DNA of 64,000 nt from Mycolicibacterium neworleansense (GTDB lineage Bacteria > Actinomycetota > Actinomycetes > Mycobacteriales > Mycobacteriaceae): contig NZ_CWKH01000001.1 of the NCBI RefSeq assembly GCF_001245615.1, positions 124,001-188,000 on the forward strand, read 5' to 3'. This document shows positions 50,047-58,327 of this stretch, piece after piece (position 1 is the first letter of the stretch; each line of letters begins with the position of its first letter). The translations under genes and the position numbers were made by a program. A model generated the notes under the pieces. The model made no database searches. It had not been told where the DNA came from and saw only the letters and a list, made by a program, of their open reading frames with translations.

Positions 50047-51192
50047 CTACAGCGACAGGATGGTCGCCGAGGCGGTACCGGGCGCTCCGTAGACCTGGGC
50101 GAGGCCGACGCGGGGGTTACCCGGCACCTGGCGTTCGCCGGCCTCGCCGCGTAGCTGACGCACCAGCTCGTGCATCTGGCGAAGGCCCGAGGCGCCGATC
50201 GGCTCGCCGTTGGCGATCAGGCCGCCATCGGTGTTGACCGGTATCGAGCCGCCGATCTCGGTGGCCCCGTCGGCCAGCAGCTTCTCCTGCTCACCGTCGG
50301 CACACAGTCCGGTCTCGGCCATGTGGATCACCTCGGCACCAGCGTCGGTGTCCTGCAGCTGGGCGATGTCCACGTCCTCGGGCCCGATGCCGGCAGCCTC
50401 GTAGGCGGCCTTGGCCGCGAACACGGTCGGTGAGGGATCCTCGTCGAGTGGTGCCGAGGTGGCATGCACCTCGTAGGCGCCGAAGGTCCGAGTCCGGATC
50501 TCGCTGGCGCGCACATATACCGGCTTGTCGGTGTACTTGTGCGCGATGTCGGCACGGCACATGATCACCGCGGCCGCGCCTTCGTCGGGGGCACAGAACA
50601 TGTACTGCCGCAGCGGGTAGTTCAGCACCGGCGAGGCCATGATCTCCTCGACGGAAATCTCCTTGCGCCGGAACGCATTCGGGTTCTTCTCGCCGTTGCG
50701 GAAGTTCTTGTTGGCCACCCGCGCCAGCGTCTCCTCGGAGATGTTGTGCTTGTGGATGTAGTGATTGGCCTTCATCCCGAAGAACTTGGTGGTGACGAAC
50801 TGACCGTTCTCGGCGTACCACTGCGGCAGGGCGAGTTTGGCCGGGTCATCGGTGAATGCGCCGCGGGGGTGCTTGTCCAGGCCGATCGCGATCCCGATGT
50901 CGTACTTGCCCAACCGGATCGTGTCGGCGGTCTGCTGGATCGCGCTGGCGGCGGTGGCGCAGGCGTTGAACACGTTGGTGAATGTGATGCCGGTCAGCCC
51001 GACCAGGCGGGTGACCGCATCGGGGTTCGACACCTCATAGCTGCCGCCGAAGCCGAACTGGATGTCCTTCCACTGCAGGCCGGCATCGTCGAGGGCGAAT
51101 TGGATTGCCTCGGCACCCATCTGCATCGCGGTTTTGTCGAACCGGCCGAACGGGTGCAGGCCGACGCCGATGATGGCGACGTCATTGGTCAT
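50047..51192 (-). CDS. Thiolase-like lipid-transfer protein (Ltp)
   Basis: This 381-residue thiolase-superfamily protein starts MTNDVAIIGVGLHPFGRFD. The nucleophile position holds a cysteine in NVFNACATAASAI (C78), and NTDGGLIANGEPIGASGLRQ near the C-terminus corresponds to the thiolase GHP motif, with the histidine replaced by glutamate as often in Ltp proteins. It could act as a thiolase or aldolase on a bulky acyl-CoA. It lies 13 bp after a DUF35 gene, the standard Ltp-DUF35 partnership, in contrast to the fused version at 2429. The ATG at 51192 is preferred to a start 14 codons earlier. Confidence 0.88.
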   Translation of the reverse strand: MTNDVAIIGVGLHPFGRFDKTAMQMGAEAIQFALDDAGLQWKDIQFGFGGSYEVSNPDAVTRLVGLTGITFTNVFNACATAASAIQQTADTIRLGKYDIGIAIGLDKHPRGAFTDDPAKLALPQWYAENGQFVTTKFFGMKANHYIHKHNISEETLARVANKNFRNGEKNPNAFRRKEISVEEIMASPVLNYPLRQYMFCAPDEGAAAVIMCRADIAHKYTDKPVYVRASEIRTRTFGAYEVHATSAPLDEDPSPTVFAAKAAYEAAGIGPEDVDIAQLQDTDAGAEVIHMAETGLCADGEQEKLLADGATEIGGSIPVNTDGGLIANGEPIGASGLRQMHELVRQLRGEAGERQVPGNPRVGLAQVYGAPGTASATILSL

Positions 51193-51205
51193 GTGCGCGG
51201 CCTTT

Positions 51206-51637
51206 CTAGACGGGCTGGAAGGCGAAGGTGACAACCTCGTTGCCCTCTTCGTCGGTGGTGAACGGAATCATGGTGAGTTCGACGTCCATGCCGAATTGCA
51301 GTTTGGCGGGGTCGTTTTCGGTGAGCCGGCCCTCGACGCGGATCACCGGGCCGGTGTCGTCGGCGAGTTCGACCAGTCCGACACCGAAGGGCACGAAGGC
51401 CTTCCCGGTCGGGCCCTTGTAGGGGGCGCCGGGCGGGAAGCCCTGGGTGGTCCAGGCGATGACGGTGCCGCGCCGGGGCAGATGTACCTGTTCGGTGTTG
51501 CCGCCGGAGCACTTCGGGCAGCGGGCCTGGGCGGGAAAGGCGGTGGCCGCGCAGTCGGCGCAGCGGCTGCCGATGAGCTGGGGTTCGGCGTCGGGCCACG
51601 TCGAGATCTCCGGCGCCAGAGCAATCTGAGTTGACAC
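51206..51637 (-). CDS. DUF35 / Zn-ribbon OB-fold protein, partner of the Ltp
   Basis: This 143-residue protein has an N-terminal rubredoxin-like zinc ribbon with C26, C29, C40 and C43, then an OB fold (RRGTVIAWTTQG, GVGLVELADD). DUF35 proteins bind acyl-CoA and complete the active site or stability of Ltp aldolases and thiolases, as in the Ltp2-ChsH2 complex. It starts at a GTG and is first gene of the two-gene operon. A motif A tandem site lies 17 bp upstream of the start, within the probable promoter. Confidence 0.9.
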   Translation of the reverse strand: MSTQIALAPEISTWPDAEPQLIGSRCADCAATAFPAQARCPKCSGGNTEQVHLPRRGTVIAWTTQGFPPGAPYKGPTGKAFVPFGVGLVELADDTGPVIRVEGRLTENDPAKLQFGMDVELTMIPFTTDEEGNEVVTFAFQPV

Positions 51638-51653
51638 GTCGCTGACGATAACT

Positions 51654-51690
51654 GGAAATGCGATTCTCGTCTAGTGAGAACCCGCTCTCG
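51654..51690. promoter_or_regulatory. Motif A tandem operator candidate upstream of the DUF35/Ltp operon
   Basis: The sequence reads GGAAAT-GCG-ATTCTC-GTCTAGT-GAGAAC-CCG-CTCTCG: four half-sites forming two 15-bp inverted repeats offset by 22 bp, with the two inner half-sites the strongest. It lies 17 bp upstream of the GTG at 51637. Confidence 0.6.
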
Positions 51691-51882
51691 GTACGCTGCC
51701 CGGGGCTCGGCGTGGCGGGCCGGCCCCAGCTGGGGTCGGGCGGGGAAAGGGAGGGCGTGCGGTTCGCCTACTTCGAGCCGCCGACTGCGCGGCTGATCCG
51801 GTGATTCAAGCCGGCGATCAGCGGGAACCCTTGCATTTCCAAGCGCAAAAATGTGCTCCCGCCTGAAACTGGAGTTCTGACC

Positions 51883-52272
51883 ATGTCAACAAGGCTCACC
51901 AGGACCACCCGCAACGGCGCCCCTTGGGTCCGCGTCCGCACGTGGTCCATGACAGTCGGGATCGGCCTGGCGCTCACCGCAGCGCCCCTCGCCGGTTGTG
52001 GGTCCAGCGATGACACAGCCCCGACGACGACGTCTGTCACCACGCCCACAACCGCTGTCCCCCCCCCCGCCACTGTGGAGACCACCGCTCCGGCCACCGG
52101 CGGCGAAGGCGTCGTTCCGGGCGGTCCCACCGGCGGCGGAGGTCCCGAAGGCGGGGCCGGCTCGATTCCGGGCGGCCCGACGGGCGGTGGCGGCCCCGGC
52201 GGCGGCGGTGGCGAGATTCCGGGCGGCGGTGGCGGCTGCGTTCCCGGCGTCGGCTGCGTGCACGTTCCCTGA
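51883..52272 (+). CDS. Putative Gly-rich lipoprotein
   Basis: This 129-residue protein has a basic N-terminus and hydrophobic segment MTVGIGLALTAAPLAGC with lipobox PLAGC (lipidated Cys near residue 39). A Thr/Pro-rich stretch follows, then a glycine-rich tail with two copies of PGGPTGGGGP and a terminal CVPGVGC pair. The ATG has GGAG 8 nt upstream. Low-complexity glycine-rich surface lipoproteins like this are common in mycobacteria and usually lack known function. The GC-rich repetitive sequence is compositionally distinct from its neighbours. It is convergent with the crotonase gene. Confidence 0.65.
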   Translation: MSTRLTRTTRNGAPWVRVRTWSMTVGIGLALTAAPLAGCGSSDDTAPTTTSVTTPTTAVPPPATVETTAPATGGEGVVPGGPTGGGGPEGGAGSIPGGPTGGGGPGGGGGEIPGGGGGCVPGVGCVHVP

Positions 52273-52287
52273 TCGCCCCGGCGGCGC

Positions 52288-53004
52288 CTACTTGCTCTTG
52301 TTCATCACCTTGTCCGCGGCGGCCCAGTGCTCGTCGGAGCACCAGAGCCGGGCGAATGCCGCCACTGCCTCGGTGGTCGAGACCCCGTTGATCACCCGCT
52401 TGACCTCACCGGCCTGACGCCGGGCCAGCAGTTGCGCCGTCGATCGCCAGGTCTCGGCGAACTCGCCGCGAGGAACGACTTGGTCGATCAGCCCCACCTG
52501 CTCGGCTTCCCGCGCGCTGAGGATGCGGCCGGTTCCGGCCAACAGCAGCGCACGGCTGCGGCCGACCAGGGTGGCCAGCCGCTCGGCTCCGCCCCAGGCC
52601 GGCATGATGGCCAACGCGACCTGGTTGAAGCCGATCTTGATGTCGTCGGCGGCGATTCGGATGTCCGCTGCCACCGCGACCTCGGCGCCGCCGCCAAGGG
52701 CATGGCCGTTCAGCGCGGCGATGACCGGTCCGTCGAAACCGGCGATGCGGTCACAGATCGTGCGCATCCGCCAGGCCATCTCGGAAGCCTCGAGTTCGGT
52801 GCGCAGCGCGGCCAGTTCCTTGAGGTCGCCGCCGGAGACGAAGGCCCGGTCGCCGCCGCCGGTGATCACCAGCGCCGATGCGCCGACGGCGCCGTCCAAC
52901 GCCTTGTTCAGCGCATCCATGGTGTCCAGCGAGATGGCATTGCGTGCCTGCGGCCGGTCGATCGTGATGACCGCCAGTTCGCCGTCGATTTCGAGGTCGA
53001 CCAT
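52288..53004 (-). CDS. Enoyl-CoA hydratase/isomerase family (crotonase) protein
   Basis: This 238-residue crotonase-fold protein has ITIDRPQARNAIS at the N-terminus, AFVSGGDLKELA (oxyanion-hole loop), and ALNGHALGGGAEVAVAADIRIA, the second oxyanion/CoA-binding block. It should hydrate or isomerise an enoyl-CoA. The position of the usual first catalytic glutamate lies in the MPAWGGAERLATLVG region. The ATG at 53004 has GGAGAA upstream. It is divergent from an acyl-CoA synthetase, with a shared motif A tandem site between them. Confidence 0.9.
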   Translation of the reverse strand: MVDLEIDGELAVITIDRPQARNAISLDTMDALNKALDGAVGASALVITGGGDRAFVSGGDLKELAALRTELEASEMAWRMRTICDRIAGFDGPVIAALNGHALGGGAEVAVAADIRIAADDIKIGFNQVALAIMPAWGGAERLATLVGRSRALLLAGTGRILSAREAEQVGLIDQVVPRGEFAETWRSTAQLLARRQAGEVKRVINGVSTTEAVAAFARLWCSDEHWAAADKVMNKSK

Positions 53005-53022
53005 CAAACGTTCTCCAGTTCC

Positions 53023-53059
53023 GGGATTGGCATTCTCGTTTCATGAGAATAACATCACC
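53023..53059. promoter_or_regulatory. Motif A tandem operator candidate in the divergent crotonase/acyl-CoA synthetase promoter
   Basis: The sequence reads GGGATT-GGC-ATTCTC-GTTTCAT-GAGAAT-AAC-ATCACC. The inner half-sites are perfect and the two inverted repeats are offset by 22 bp. Only 58 bp separate the two start codons, so the site must overlap both promoters. Confidence 0.65.
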
Positions 53060-53062
53060 GTT

Positions 53063-54604
53063 GTGCGCGACATCCCCGTTGAGCTGACCAAACGGTACGT
53101 CGAAGAAGGTTGGTGGCGGCCTGAAACGTTGGGCCAGATGCTGGCCGACGGGCTGGCCGCCAGTCCCGATGCCGGGTTCTATGTGCATTCCGCGACGCGT
53201 CCGTACCAGGGCACATTCGGCGAGGTCGAGCACACCGCCCGGCGCCTGGCCGCCGGGCTTCGGGACCGCGGGGTCGGCCCGGGTGACGTCGTGGCCCTGC
53301 AGCTGCCGAACTGGATGGAGGCCGCGGTCGCCTTCTGGGCCTCGGCCTTCCTGGGTGCGGTGACAGTGCCGATCGTGCACTTCTACGGGCGCAAGGAACT
53401 CGGCCACATCATGGGCACCGCGAGGCCGAAGGTGTTCATCACCACCGAGCAGTTCGGCCGGATGAAGTTCGAGCCCGATCTGTGTGCCGATGTGCCGATC
53501 GTCGGGCTGGTCGGACAAGCCAGTTTCGACGACCTACTCGCCGACGAGCCGATGAGTGGCACGCTGACCGCGGATCCGGCCGCGCCGGCCCTGATCGCCT
53601 TCACCTCCGGCACCACCCGCGACCCGAAAGGCGTGATCCACAGCCATCAGACACTGGGTTTCGAGACCCGCCAGTTGCTGGAGAACTATCCGCCGGACCG
53701 GGGCCGCCAACTCACCGCCACGCCCGTCGGGCATTTCATCGGCATGCTCGGTGCCTTCCTGATCCCGGTCCTGGAGGGCGCCCCGATCGACCTGTGCGAC
53801 GTGTGGGACCCGGGCAAGGTGCTGGAGCTGATCGAGCGCGACGAGTTGTCGATCGGCGGCGGGCCGCCGTATTTCGTCACCAGCCTGATGGACCATCCGA
53901 AATTCAACGAACGTCATCTGGCCCGGTTCACCACGGTCGGCCTCGGCGGCTCGACGGTGCCCGCGGCGGTCACCAGACGACTGGCCGATCTGGGCCTGTT
54001 CGTCTTTCGTTCGTATGGCAGCACCGAGCATCCGTCGATCACCGGATCGGGCGCGTCCGCTCCCGAAGCCAAGCGCCTCTACACGGACGGCAACGTGCGT
54101 CCGGGGGTGGAGATCCGGCTCGGGGCGGACGGCGAGATCTTCAGCCGCGGCCCCGACCTGTGCCTGGGTTACACCGACGATGCGCTCACCGCAAAGCACT
54201 TCGACGCCGACGGGTGGTATCGCACCGGCGACATCGGCGTGCTCGACGAGGACGGCTACCTCACCATCACCGACCGCACCACCGACCTCATCATCCGCGG
54301 CGGCGAGAACATCAGCGCGCTGGAGGTGGAAGAGGTGCTGCTCGGTCTGCCCGACGTGGTCGAGGCGATCGTGGTGGCCGCTCCGGATGCGCGGCTGGGT
54401 GAGCGGGTCGCCGCCGTGCTGCGGGTGCGCGACGGCGGAACGATGCCCACCCTCGATCAGGTCCGGGCGCATTTCGAATCCAACGGGGTGGCCCGGCAGA
54501 AGTGGCCGGAAGAGCTACATCTGGCCGAAGACTTTCCCCGTACGGCCAGCGGCAAGGTGCAGAAGTTCGTCATCCGTCAGGAGATTGCTGCAATCGCCCG
54601 GTGA
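53063..54604 (+). CDS. AMP-binding acyl-CoA synthetase (FadD-like)
   Basis: This 513-residue adenylate-forming enzyme has the P-loop-like FTSGTTRDPKGVIHSH, RSYGSTEHPS (A5 region), DGWYRTGDIGVLDEDGYLTITDR (A7-A8), IIRGGENISALEVEE and the C-terminal SGKVQK lysine motif (A10). It activates a carboxylic acid to acyl-AMP and then acyl-CoA. The GTG at 53063 lies only a few bases after the operator, so the transcript may be leaderless (inference). The frame is open far upstream, but that region is antisense to the crotonase gene. Confidence 0.9.
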   Translation: MRDIPVELTKRYVEEGWWRPETLGQMLADGLAASPDAGFYVHSATRPYQGTFGEVEHTARRLAAGLRDRGVGPGDVVALQLPNWMEAAVAFWASAFLGAVTVPIVHFYGRKELGHIMGTARPKVFITTEQFGRMKFEPDLCADVPIVGLVGQASFDDLLADEPMSGTLTADPAAPALIAFTSGTTRDPKGVIHSHQTLGFETRQLLENYPPDRGRQLTATPVGHFIGMLGAFLIPVLEGAPIDLCDVWDPGKVLELIERDELSIGGGPPYFVTSLMDHPKFNERHLARFTTVGLGGSTVPAAVTRRLADLGLFVFRSYGSTEHPSITGSGASAPEAKRLYTDGNVRPGVEIRLGADGEIFSRGPDLCLGYTDDALTAKHFDADGWYRTGDIGVLDEDGYLTITDRTTDLIIRGGENISALEVEEVLLGLPDVVEAIVVAAPDARLGERVAAVLRVRDGGTMPTLDQVRAHFESNGVARQKWPEELHLAEDFPRTASGKVQKFVIRQEIAAIAR

Positions 54605-54646
54605 GCAGCCCTCCGGCCGAGTTGGGCATTGCGGCACGTATCAAGT

Positions 54647-54661
54647 GAGAATATGATTCTC
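54647..54661. promoter_or_regulatory. Motif A operator candidate upstream of the amidohydrolase/FadD operon (perfect palindrome)
   Basis: GAGAAT-ATG-ATTCTC is a perfect inverted repeat, 22 bp upstream of the ATG at 54684, immediately before the AAAGGAG ribosome binding site. With the copy at 10043 it defines the motif. Confidence 0.65.
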
Positions 54662-54683
54662 TCGAATTGCAAAGGAGTTTTCC

Positions 54684-55874
54684 ATGGGGCAACTGTCGCA
54701 TAGGGTCGACATTCCGTTTCCGCTGTTCGACGCGGACAACCATCTCTACGAGCCGCCGGAGGCGATGACCAAGTACCTCCCCAAGGAGTACAAGGACCTC
54801 GTCCAGTACGTCGAGGTCAACGGTCGTACCAAGATCGCGATCGACGGCCACATCAGCAACTACATCCCGAACCCGACGTTCTCGCATGTCGCCAAGCCGG
54901 GTGCTTGGGAGGAGTACTTCAAGTTCGGTAACCCGGACGGCAAGAGCAAGCGTGAGCTGTTCGGTGAGCCCATGCGGTCAATCCCGGCATTCTTCGAGCC
55001 GGCGCCGCGCTTGGAGCTGATGAACGAGCTCGGTGTCGACCGCTCGCTGATGTTCCCGACGCTGGCCAGCCTCATCGAGGAGCGGTTGCGCGACAATCCG
55101 GTCGCCATCCACGTCATCATCCACTCGCTCAACCAGTGGCTCGATGAGGTCTGGGGCTTCAACTACCAGAACCGGATCTTCACCACCCCGGTGATCACCC
55201 TGCCGATCGTCGACAAGGCGATCGAGGAGCTGGAGTGGGCGGTCAAGCGCGGTGCCCGCGCCATCCTGGTCCGTCCGGCCCCGGTGCCCGGCTTCCGCGG
55301 TCCGCGCTCGTTCGCGCTGCCCGAGTTCGACCCCTTCTGGGAGCGCTGCGTCGAGTACGACGTGTTCGTCGGCATGCACTCCTCAGACAGCGGTTACTCG
55401 CGTTACACCTCGGAATGGGACGGCACGGTGCAGGAGATGCTGCCGTTCCAGACCAACGCCATGTCGATCCTCAACGAGTGGCGCCCGATCCAGGATGCCG
55501 TGGCCTCCTGGGTCATCCACGGTGCGCTGTTCCGCCACCCGAAGCTCAAGGTGGGCATCGTCGAAGCCGGCTCGAAATGGATGTTCCCGCTGCTGGATTC
55601 GATGGCCGAGGTGTACAAGAAGGCGCCCGAGGCCTTCCTCGGCAACCCGATCGAAGAGATCAAGAACCGCATCTACGTCAGCCCGTTCTACGAGGAGGGC
55701 ATCGACGACCTGATCAACCTGATCGGTGTGGACCAGGTGCTCTACGGTTCCGACTGGCCGCACCCCGAGGGCCTGGCCGAGCCGACGCACTACGTGACCG
55801 CGCTCGAGCATCTGGCCGTCGAAGATCAGGCCAAGATCATGGGCGGCAACCTCGGTCGCCTCGTCACCACCTAA
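54684..55874 (+). CDS. Amidohydrolase family protein (amidohydrolase-2/ACMSD-like)
   Basis: This 396-residue metal-dependent TIM-barrel protein has the N-terminal FDADNHLYEPPEA (D-x-x-x-H/N-H-type metal motif), FVGMHSSDSGYS in mid-protein, GIVEAGSKWM, and the C-terminal VLYGSDWPHPEG with the conserved aspartate of the amidohydrolase-2 family. It is the third such protein in the window, and the only one followed by an acyl-CoA ligase. The AAAGGAG site is 6 nt upstream. Members of this family in mycobacterial lipid clusters have unknown substrates; ring or lactone opening, hydration or decarboxylation are possible. Confidence 0.88.
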   Translation: MGQLSHRVDIPFPLFDADNHLYEPPEAMTKYLPKEYKDLVQYVEVNGRTKIAIDGHISNYIPNPTFSHVAKPGAWEEYFKFGNPDGKSKRELFGEPMRSIPAFFEPAPRLELMNELGVDRSLMFPTLASLIEERLRDNPVAIHVIIHSLNQWLDEVWGFNYQNRIFTTPVITLPIVDKAIEELEWAVKRGARAILVRPAPVPGFRGPRSFALPEFDPFWERCVEYDVFVGMHSSDSGYSRYTSEWDGTVQEMLPFQTNAMSILNEWRPIQDAVASWVIHGALFRHPKLKVGIVEAGSKWMFPLLDSMAEVYKKAPEAFLGNPIEEIKNRIYVSPFYEEGIDDLINLIGVDQVLYGSDWPHPEGLAEPTHYVTALEHLAVEDQAKIMGGNLGRLVTT

Positions 55875-55877
55875 CAG

Positions 55878-57356
55878 GTGTCGTCCTGGCAGACCATCCC
55901 TGAGATGGTCTTGAGTGCAGCGGACCGCTTCGGCGATGCCGAGGCTGTCGTCGACGGTCCGCTGCGCCTGTCTTTCGTCGAACTCGGTGAACGCGTCCGC
56001 AAGGCCTCGGGTGCGTTCGCCGATTTCGGTGTCGAAAAAGGGGACCGGGTCGCGGTCTGGGCCCCCAATTCGGCCGAGTGGATCATCGCCGCATTCGGGA
56101 TCATGGCCGCCGGTGGCGTCCTGGTCCCGGTCAACACCCGGTTCAAGGCCGAAGAGGCCGCCGACGTGGTGGAGCGCAGTGGCGCCAAGGCGGTCATGGT
56201 CCAAAAGGGTTTCCTCGGACAGGATTTCAGCTTCTCCGAGACTAATCTCGATGTACCGGTCATCGAGCTGAAATCGGACTTCTTGAGCAGCGGGTCGCCG
56301 TTCGTCCGGGACGTGGAACCCACCGACGTCTCCGACGTCATCTTCACCTCGGGCACCACCGGCAGGCCCAAGGGCGCGATGATGAACCACCGTCAGACGT
56401 TGCGGGCCTACGAGGAGTGGGCCACCCTGGCAGATCTGCGCGAGGGTGACCGCTATCTGATGATCAACCCGTATTTCCACACGTTCGGGTTGAAAGCCGG
56501 GTTGGTGGCGTCCTTGCTGCGCGGGGCGACGATGCTGCCAGTCGCGGTGTTCGACATCGACAATGTTGTGGAACTGATTGAGCGCGAGCGCATCACGATG
56601 CTGCCGGGCCCGCCCACGCTCTACCACTCATTGCTGGCTGTCGCCGACCGTGACCGGCTGGCGACGCTGCGGGCGGGGGTGACCGGCGCCGCCGACATCC
56701 CGGTGGAACTGGTACGGCGCATCCGCGAGGAGTTGCCGTTCCAGACGTTGATGACCGGTTACGGCCTCACCGAGGCGGGCAACGTCACGCTGTCGCGGCC
56801 CGGTGACTCGGCCGAGGACGTGGCCACCACTGCCGGCGTGCCGTGCGAGGCCGTCGACGTTCGCATCGCCGACGACGGCGAGGTGCTGGTGCACGGATAC
56901 AACGTGATGCAGGGCTATCTGGATGACCCGGCCGCCACCGCCGAGGCGATCGACGCCGACGGCTGGCTGCACACCGGGGACCTCGGTGAGCTCACCGAGT
57001 CGGGCCGGTTACGGATCGTCGGACGCAAGAAGGACATGTTCATCGTCGGCGGCTTCAACGCCTACCCGGCCGAGATCGAGGGATTCCTGCTCAAACATCC
57101 GGCGATCGCGCAGGTTGCTGTCATCGGCGTCGCCGACGATCGGATGGGGCAGGTGGGCAAGGCGTTCGTGGTGCGGCGGGAGGACCCGGGTGCTGAGCCG
57201 CTCGCCGCCGAGGAATTGATCGCCTGGAGCCGTGAACGGATGGCCGGCTACAAGGTGCCCCGATATGTCGAGTTTCTCGACGAACTACCGCTCAACGCCA
57301 CCGGCAAGGTGATGAAGAATCAGCTTGAGGCGCGGGTAACTGCCAGTCCGGGCTAG
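55878..57356 (+). CDS. Acyl-CoA synthetase, FadD3-like
   Basis: This 492-residue adenylate-forming ligase has FTSGTTGRPKGAMMNHRQ (A3), YGLTEAGNVT (A5), DGWLHTGDLG (A7), GRKKDMFIVGGFNAYPAEIE (A8) and NATGKVMK (A10). The blocks NPYFHTFGLKAG and ERITMLPGPPTLYHSLL closely resemble FadD3, the mycobacterial ligase that activates the propanoate side chain of the steroid C/D-ring intermediate HIP. This supports a ring-containing acid as substrate (inference). It starts with a GTG 3 bp after the amidohydrolase stop and is co-transcribed with it. Confidence 0.9.
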   Translation: MSSWQTIPEMVLSAADRFGDAEAVVDGPLRLSFVELGERVRKASGAFADFGVEKGDRVAVWAPNSAEWIIAAFGIMAAGGVLVPVNTRFKAEEAADVVERSGAKAVMVQKGFLGQDFSFSETNLDVPVIELKSDFLSSGSPFVRDVEPTDVSDVIFTSGTTGRPKGAMMNHRQTLRAYEEWATLADLREGDRYLMINPYFHTFGLKAGLVASLLRGATMLPVAVFDIDNVVELIERERITMLPGPPTLYHSLLAVADRDRLATLRAGVTGAADIPVELVRRIREELPFQTLMTGYGLTEAGNVTLSRPGDSAEDVATTAGVPCEAVDVRIADDGEVLVHGYNVMQGYLDDPAATAEAIDADGWLHTGDLGELTESGRLRIVGRKKDMFIVGGFNAYPAEIEGFLLKHPAIAQVAVIGVADDRMGQVGKAFVVRREDPGAEPLAAEELIAWSRERMAGYKVPRYVEFLDELPLNATGKVMKNQLEARVTASPG

Positions 57357-57450
57357 ATGTACGCACAGCGCGTAAACATCATTTCCGCAGCTAAATAGGC
57401 ATTTAAGTGCCTGCTGCCGATGATGTACTCTCGGGTCACTACCGCAAACT

Positions 57451-57465
57451 GATAACGTAATTCTC
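57451..57465. promoter_or_regulatory. Motif A operator candidate upstream of the Mce-associated genes
   Basis: GATAAC-GTA-ATTCTC has a perfect right half-site; the left differs at one position from GAGAAC. It lies 34 bp upstream of the ATG at 57500, the usual distance for this motif. Confidence 0.52.
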
Positions 57466-57499
57466 GTTAAGCAGGCTGCTGAACGGACAGGAGGTCGGC

Positions 57500-58327
57500 A
57501 TGCCGTCCCGCAAGCCTTCGTCGCCGGTACTCGATACTAGCGAAGATGACGCGTCGTCGAGCGACGCACTGGAGTTGGCCGAACAGGCCGAAGCCGAGGC
57601 CGCAGAAGCCGAGGCCGTGGCCGCCGCTGCGCGTGCCAGGGCGCGGGCCATCCGGCTGCGTAACCAGGTTGCCGCCGACAACGACGCCGAAGCGGCCGCC
57701 CCCGACGAAGCGGCTGATGCCGGCGAAGACGTCGAAACAGAGGCTGTCGAGGCCGAGCCGCTCGACGAAGCTGCACCGGAAGCCGAAGCGGAGGCCGTCG
57801 AGGGGAAGTCCACGCGCCGGTTGCCCCGGGTCCGGGTATCTCGCCTGTTCTGGAAGGTGCTGGCCAGCTGCCTGACGCTCATCGTCATTGCCGGACTGCT
57901 CGGGTTCAGCGGTTGGATGATCTGGCAGCACCGGCAGGCCGAGCATCGCCAGCAGCTGGCGGCCGAGTACACCGCCGCCGCCCGCCAGACCGTCGTGACG
58001 CTGATGTCCCTGGACTTCAATCATGCCCAGGACGCCGTCAAGAACATCCTCGACAACTCGACTGGCGAGTTCCGCGAGGATTTCGAGGCTCAGTCGAAGG
58101 ACTTCGTCAAGCTGGCCCAGGACGCGAAGGTGGTGACCGAGGCCAGCGTGACCGGCGCAGCCGTGGACACCATGAGCGACACCGACGCCGTCGTCCTGGT
58201 TTCGGTGAACACCAAGGTCACCAACACCACCGGGGCCAACAAGCAACCACGGCCGTGGCGGGTGGCCGTTGACATGGTCCGCGAAGGTGACCAGATCAAG
58301 CTGTCGAAAGTCGAGTTCGTGCCGTGA
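57500..58327 (+). CDS. Mce-associated membrane protein
   Basis: This 275-residue protein has a long cytosolic Ala/Glu-rich coiled-coil-prone segment (residues about 20-100), one membrane span (LASCLTLIVIAGLLGFSGWMIW, about 121-142) and an extracytoplasmic domain of about 130 residues resembling the NTF2-like domain of Mce-associated (Mas/Mam) proteins. Such proteins stabilise Mce complexes and are usually encoded directly behind mceF. Here the pair is separated from mceF by 12 kb of catabolic genes. It overlaps the next gene by 4 bp. Confidence 0.85.
   Translation: MPSRKPSSPVLDTSEDDASSSDALELAEQAEAEAAEAEAVAAAARARARAIRLRNQVAADNDAEAAAPDEAADAGEDVETEAVEAEPLDEAAPEAEAEAVEGKSTRRLPRVRVSRLFWKVLASCLTLIVIAGLLGFSGWMIWQHRQAEHRQQLAAEYTAAARQTVVTLMSLDFNHAQDAVKNILDNSTGEFREDFEAQSKDFVKLAQDAKVVTEASVTGAAVDTMSDTDAVVLVSVNTKVTNTTGANKQPRPWRVAVDMVREGDQIKLSKVEFVP

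Noticed and set aside
51768..52130. Minus-strand open frame of 120 codons over the Gly-rich lipoprotein
   Set aside because: It is the complement of a low-complexity gene; the plus-strand frame has a signal peptide, lipobox and ribosome binding site.
52523..53062. 180-codon upstream extension of the acyl-CoA synthetase frame
   Set aside because: It is antisense to the crotonase gene and low in family similarity; adenylate-forming homology begins only after the GTG at 53063.
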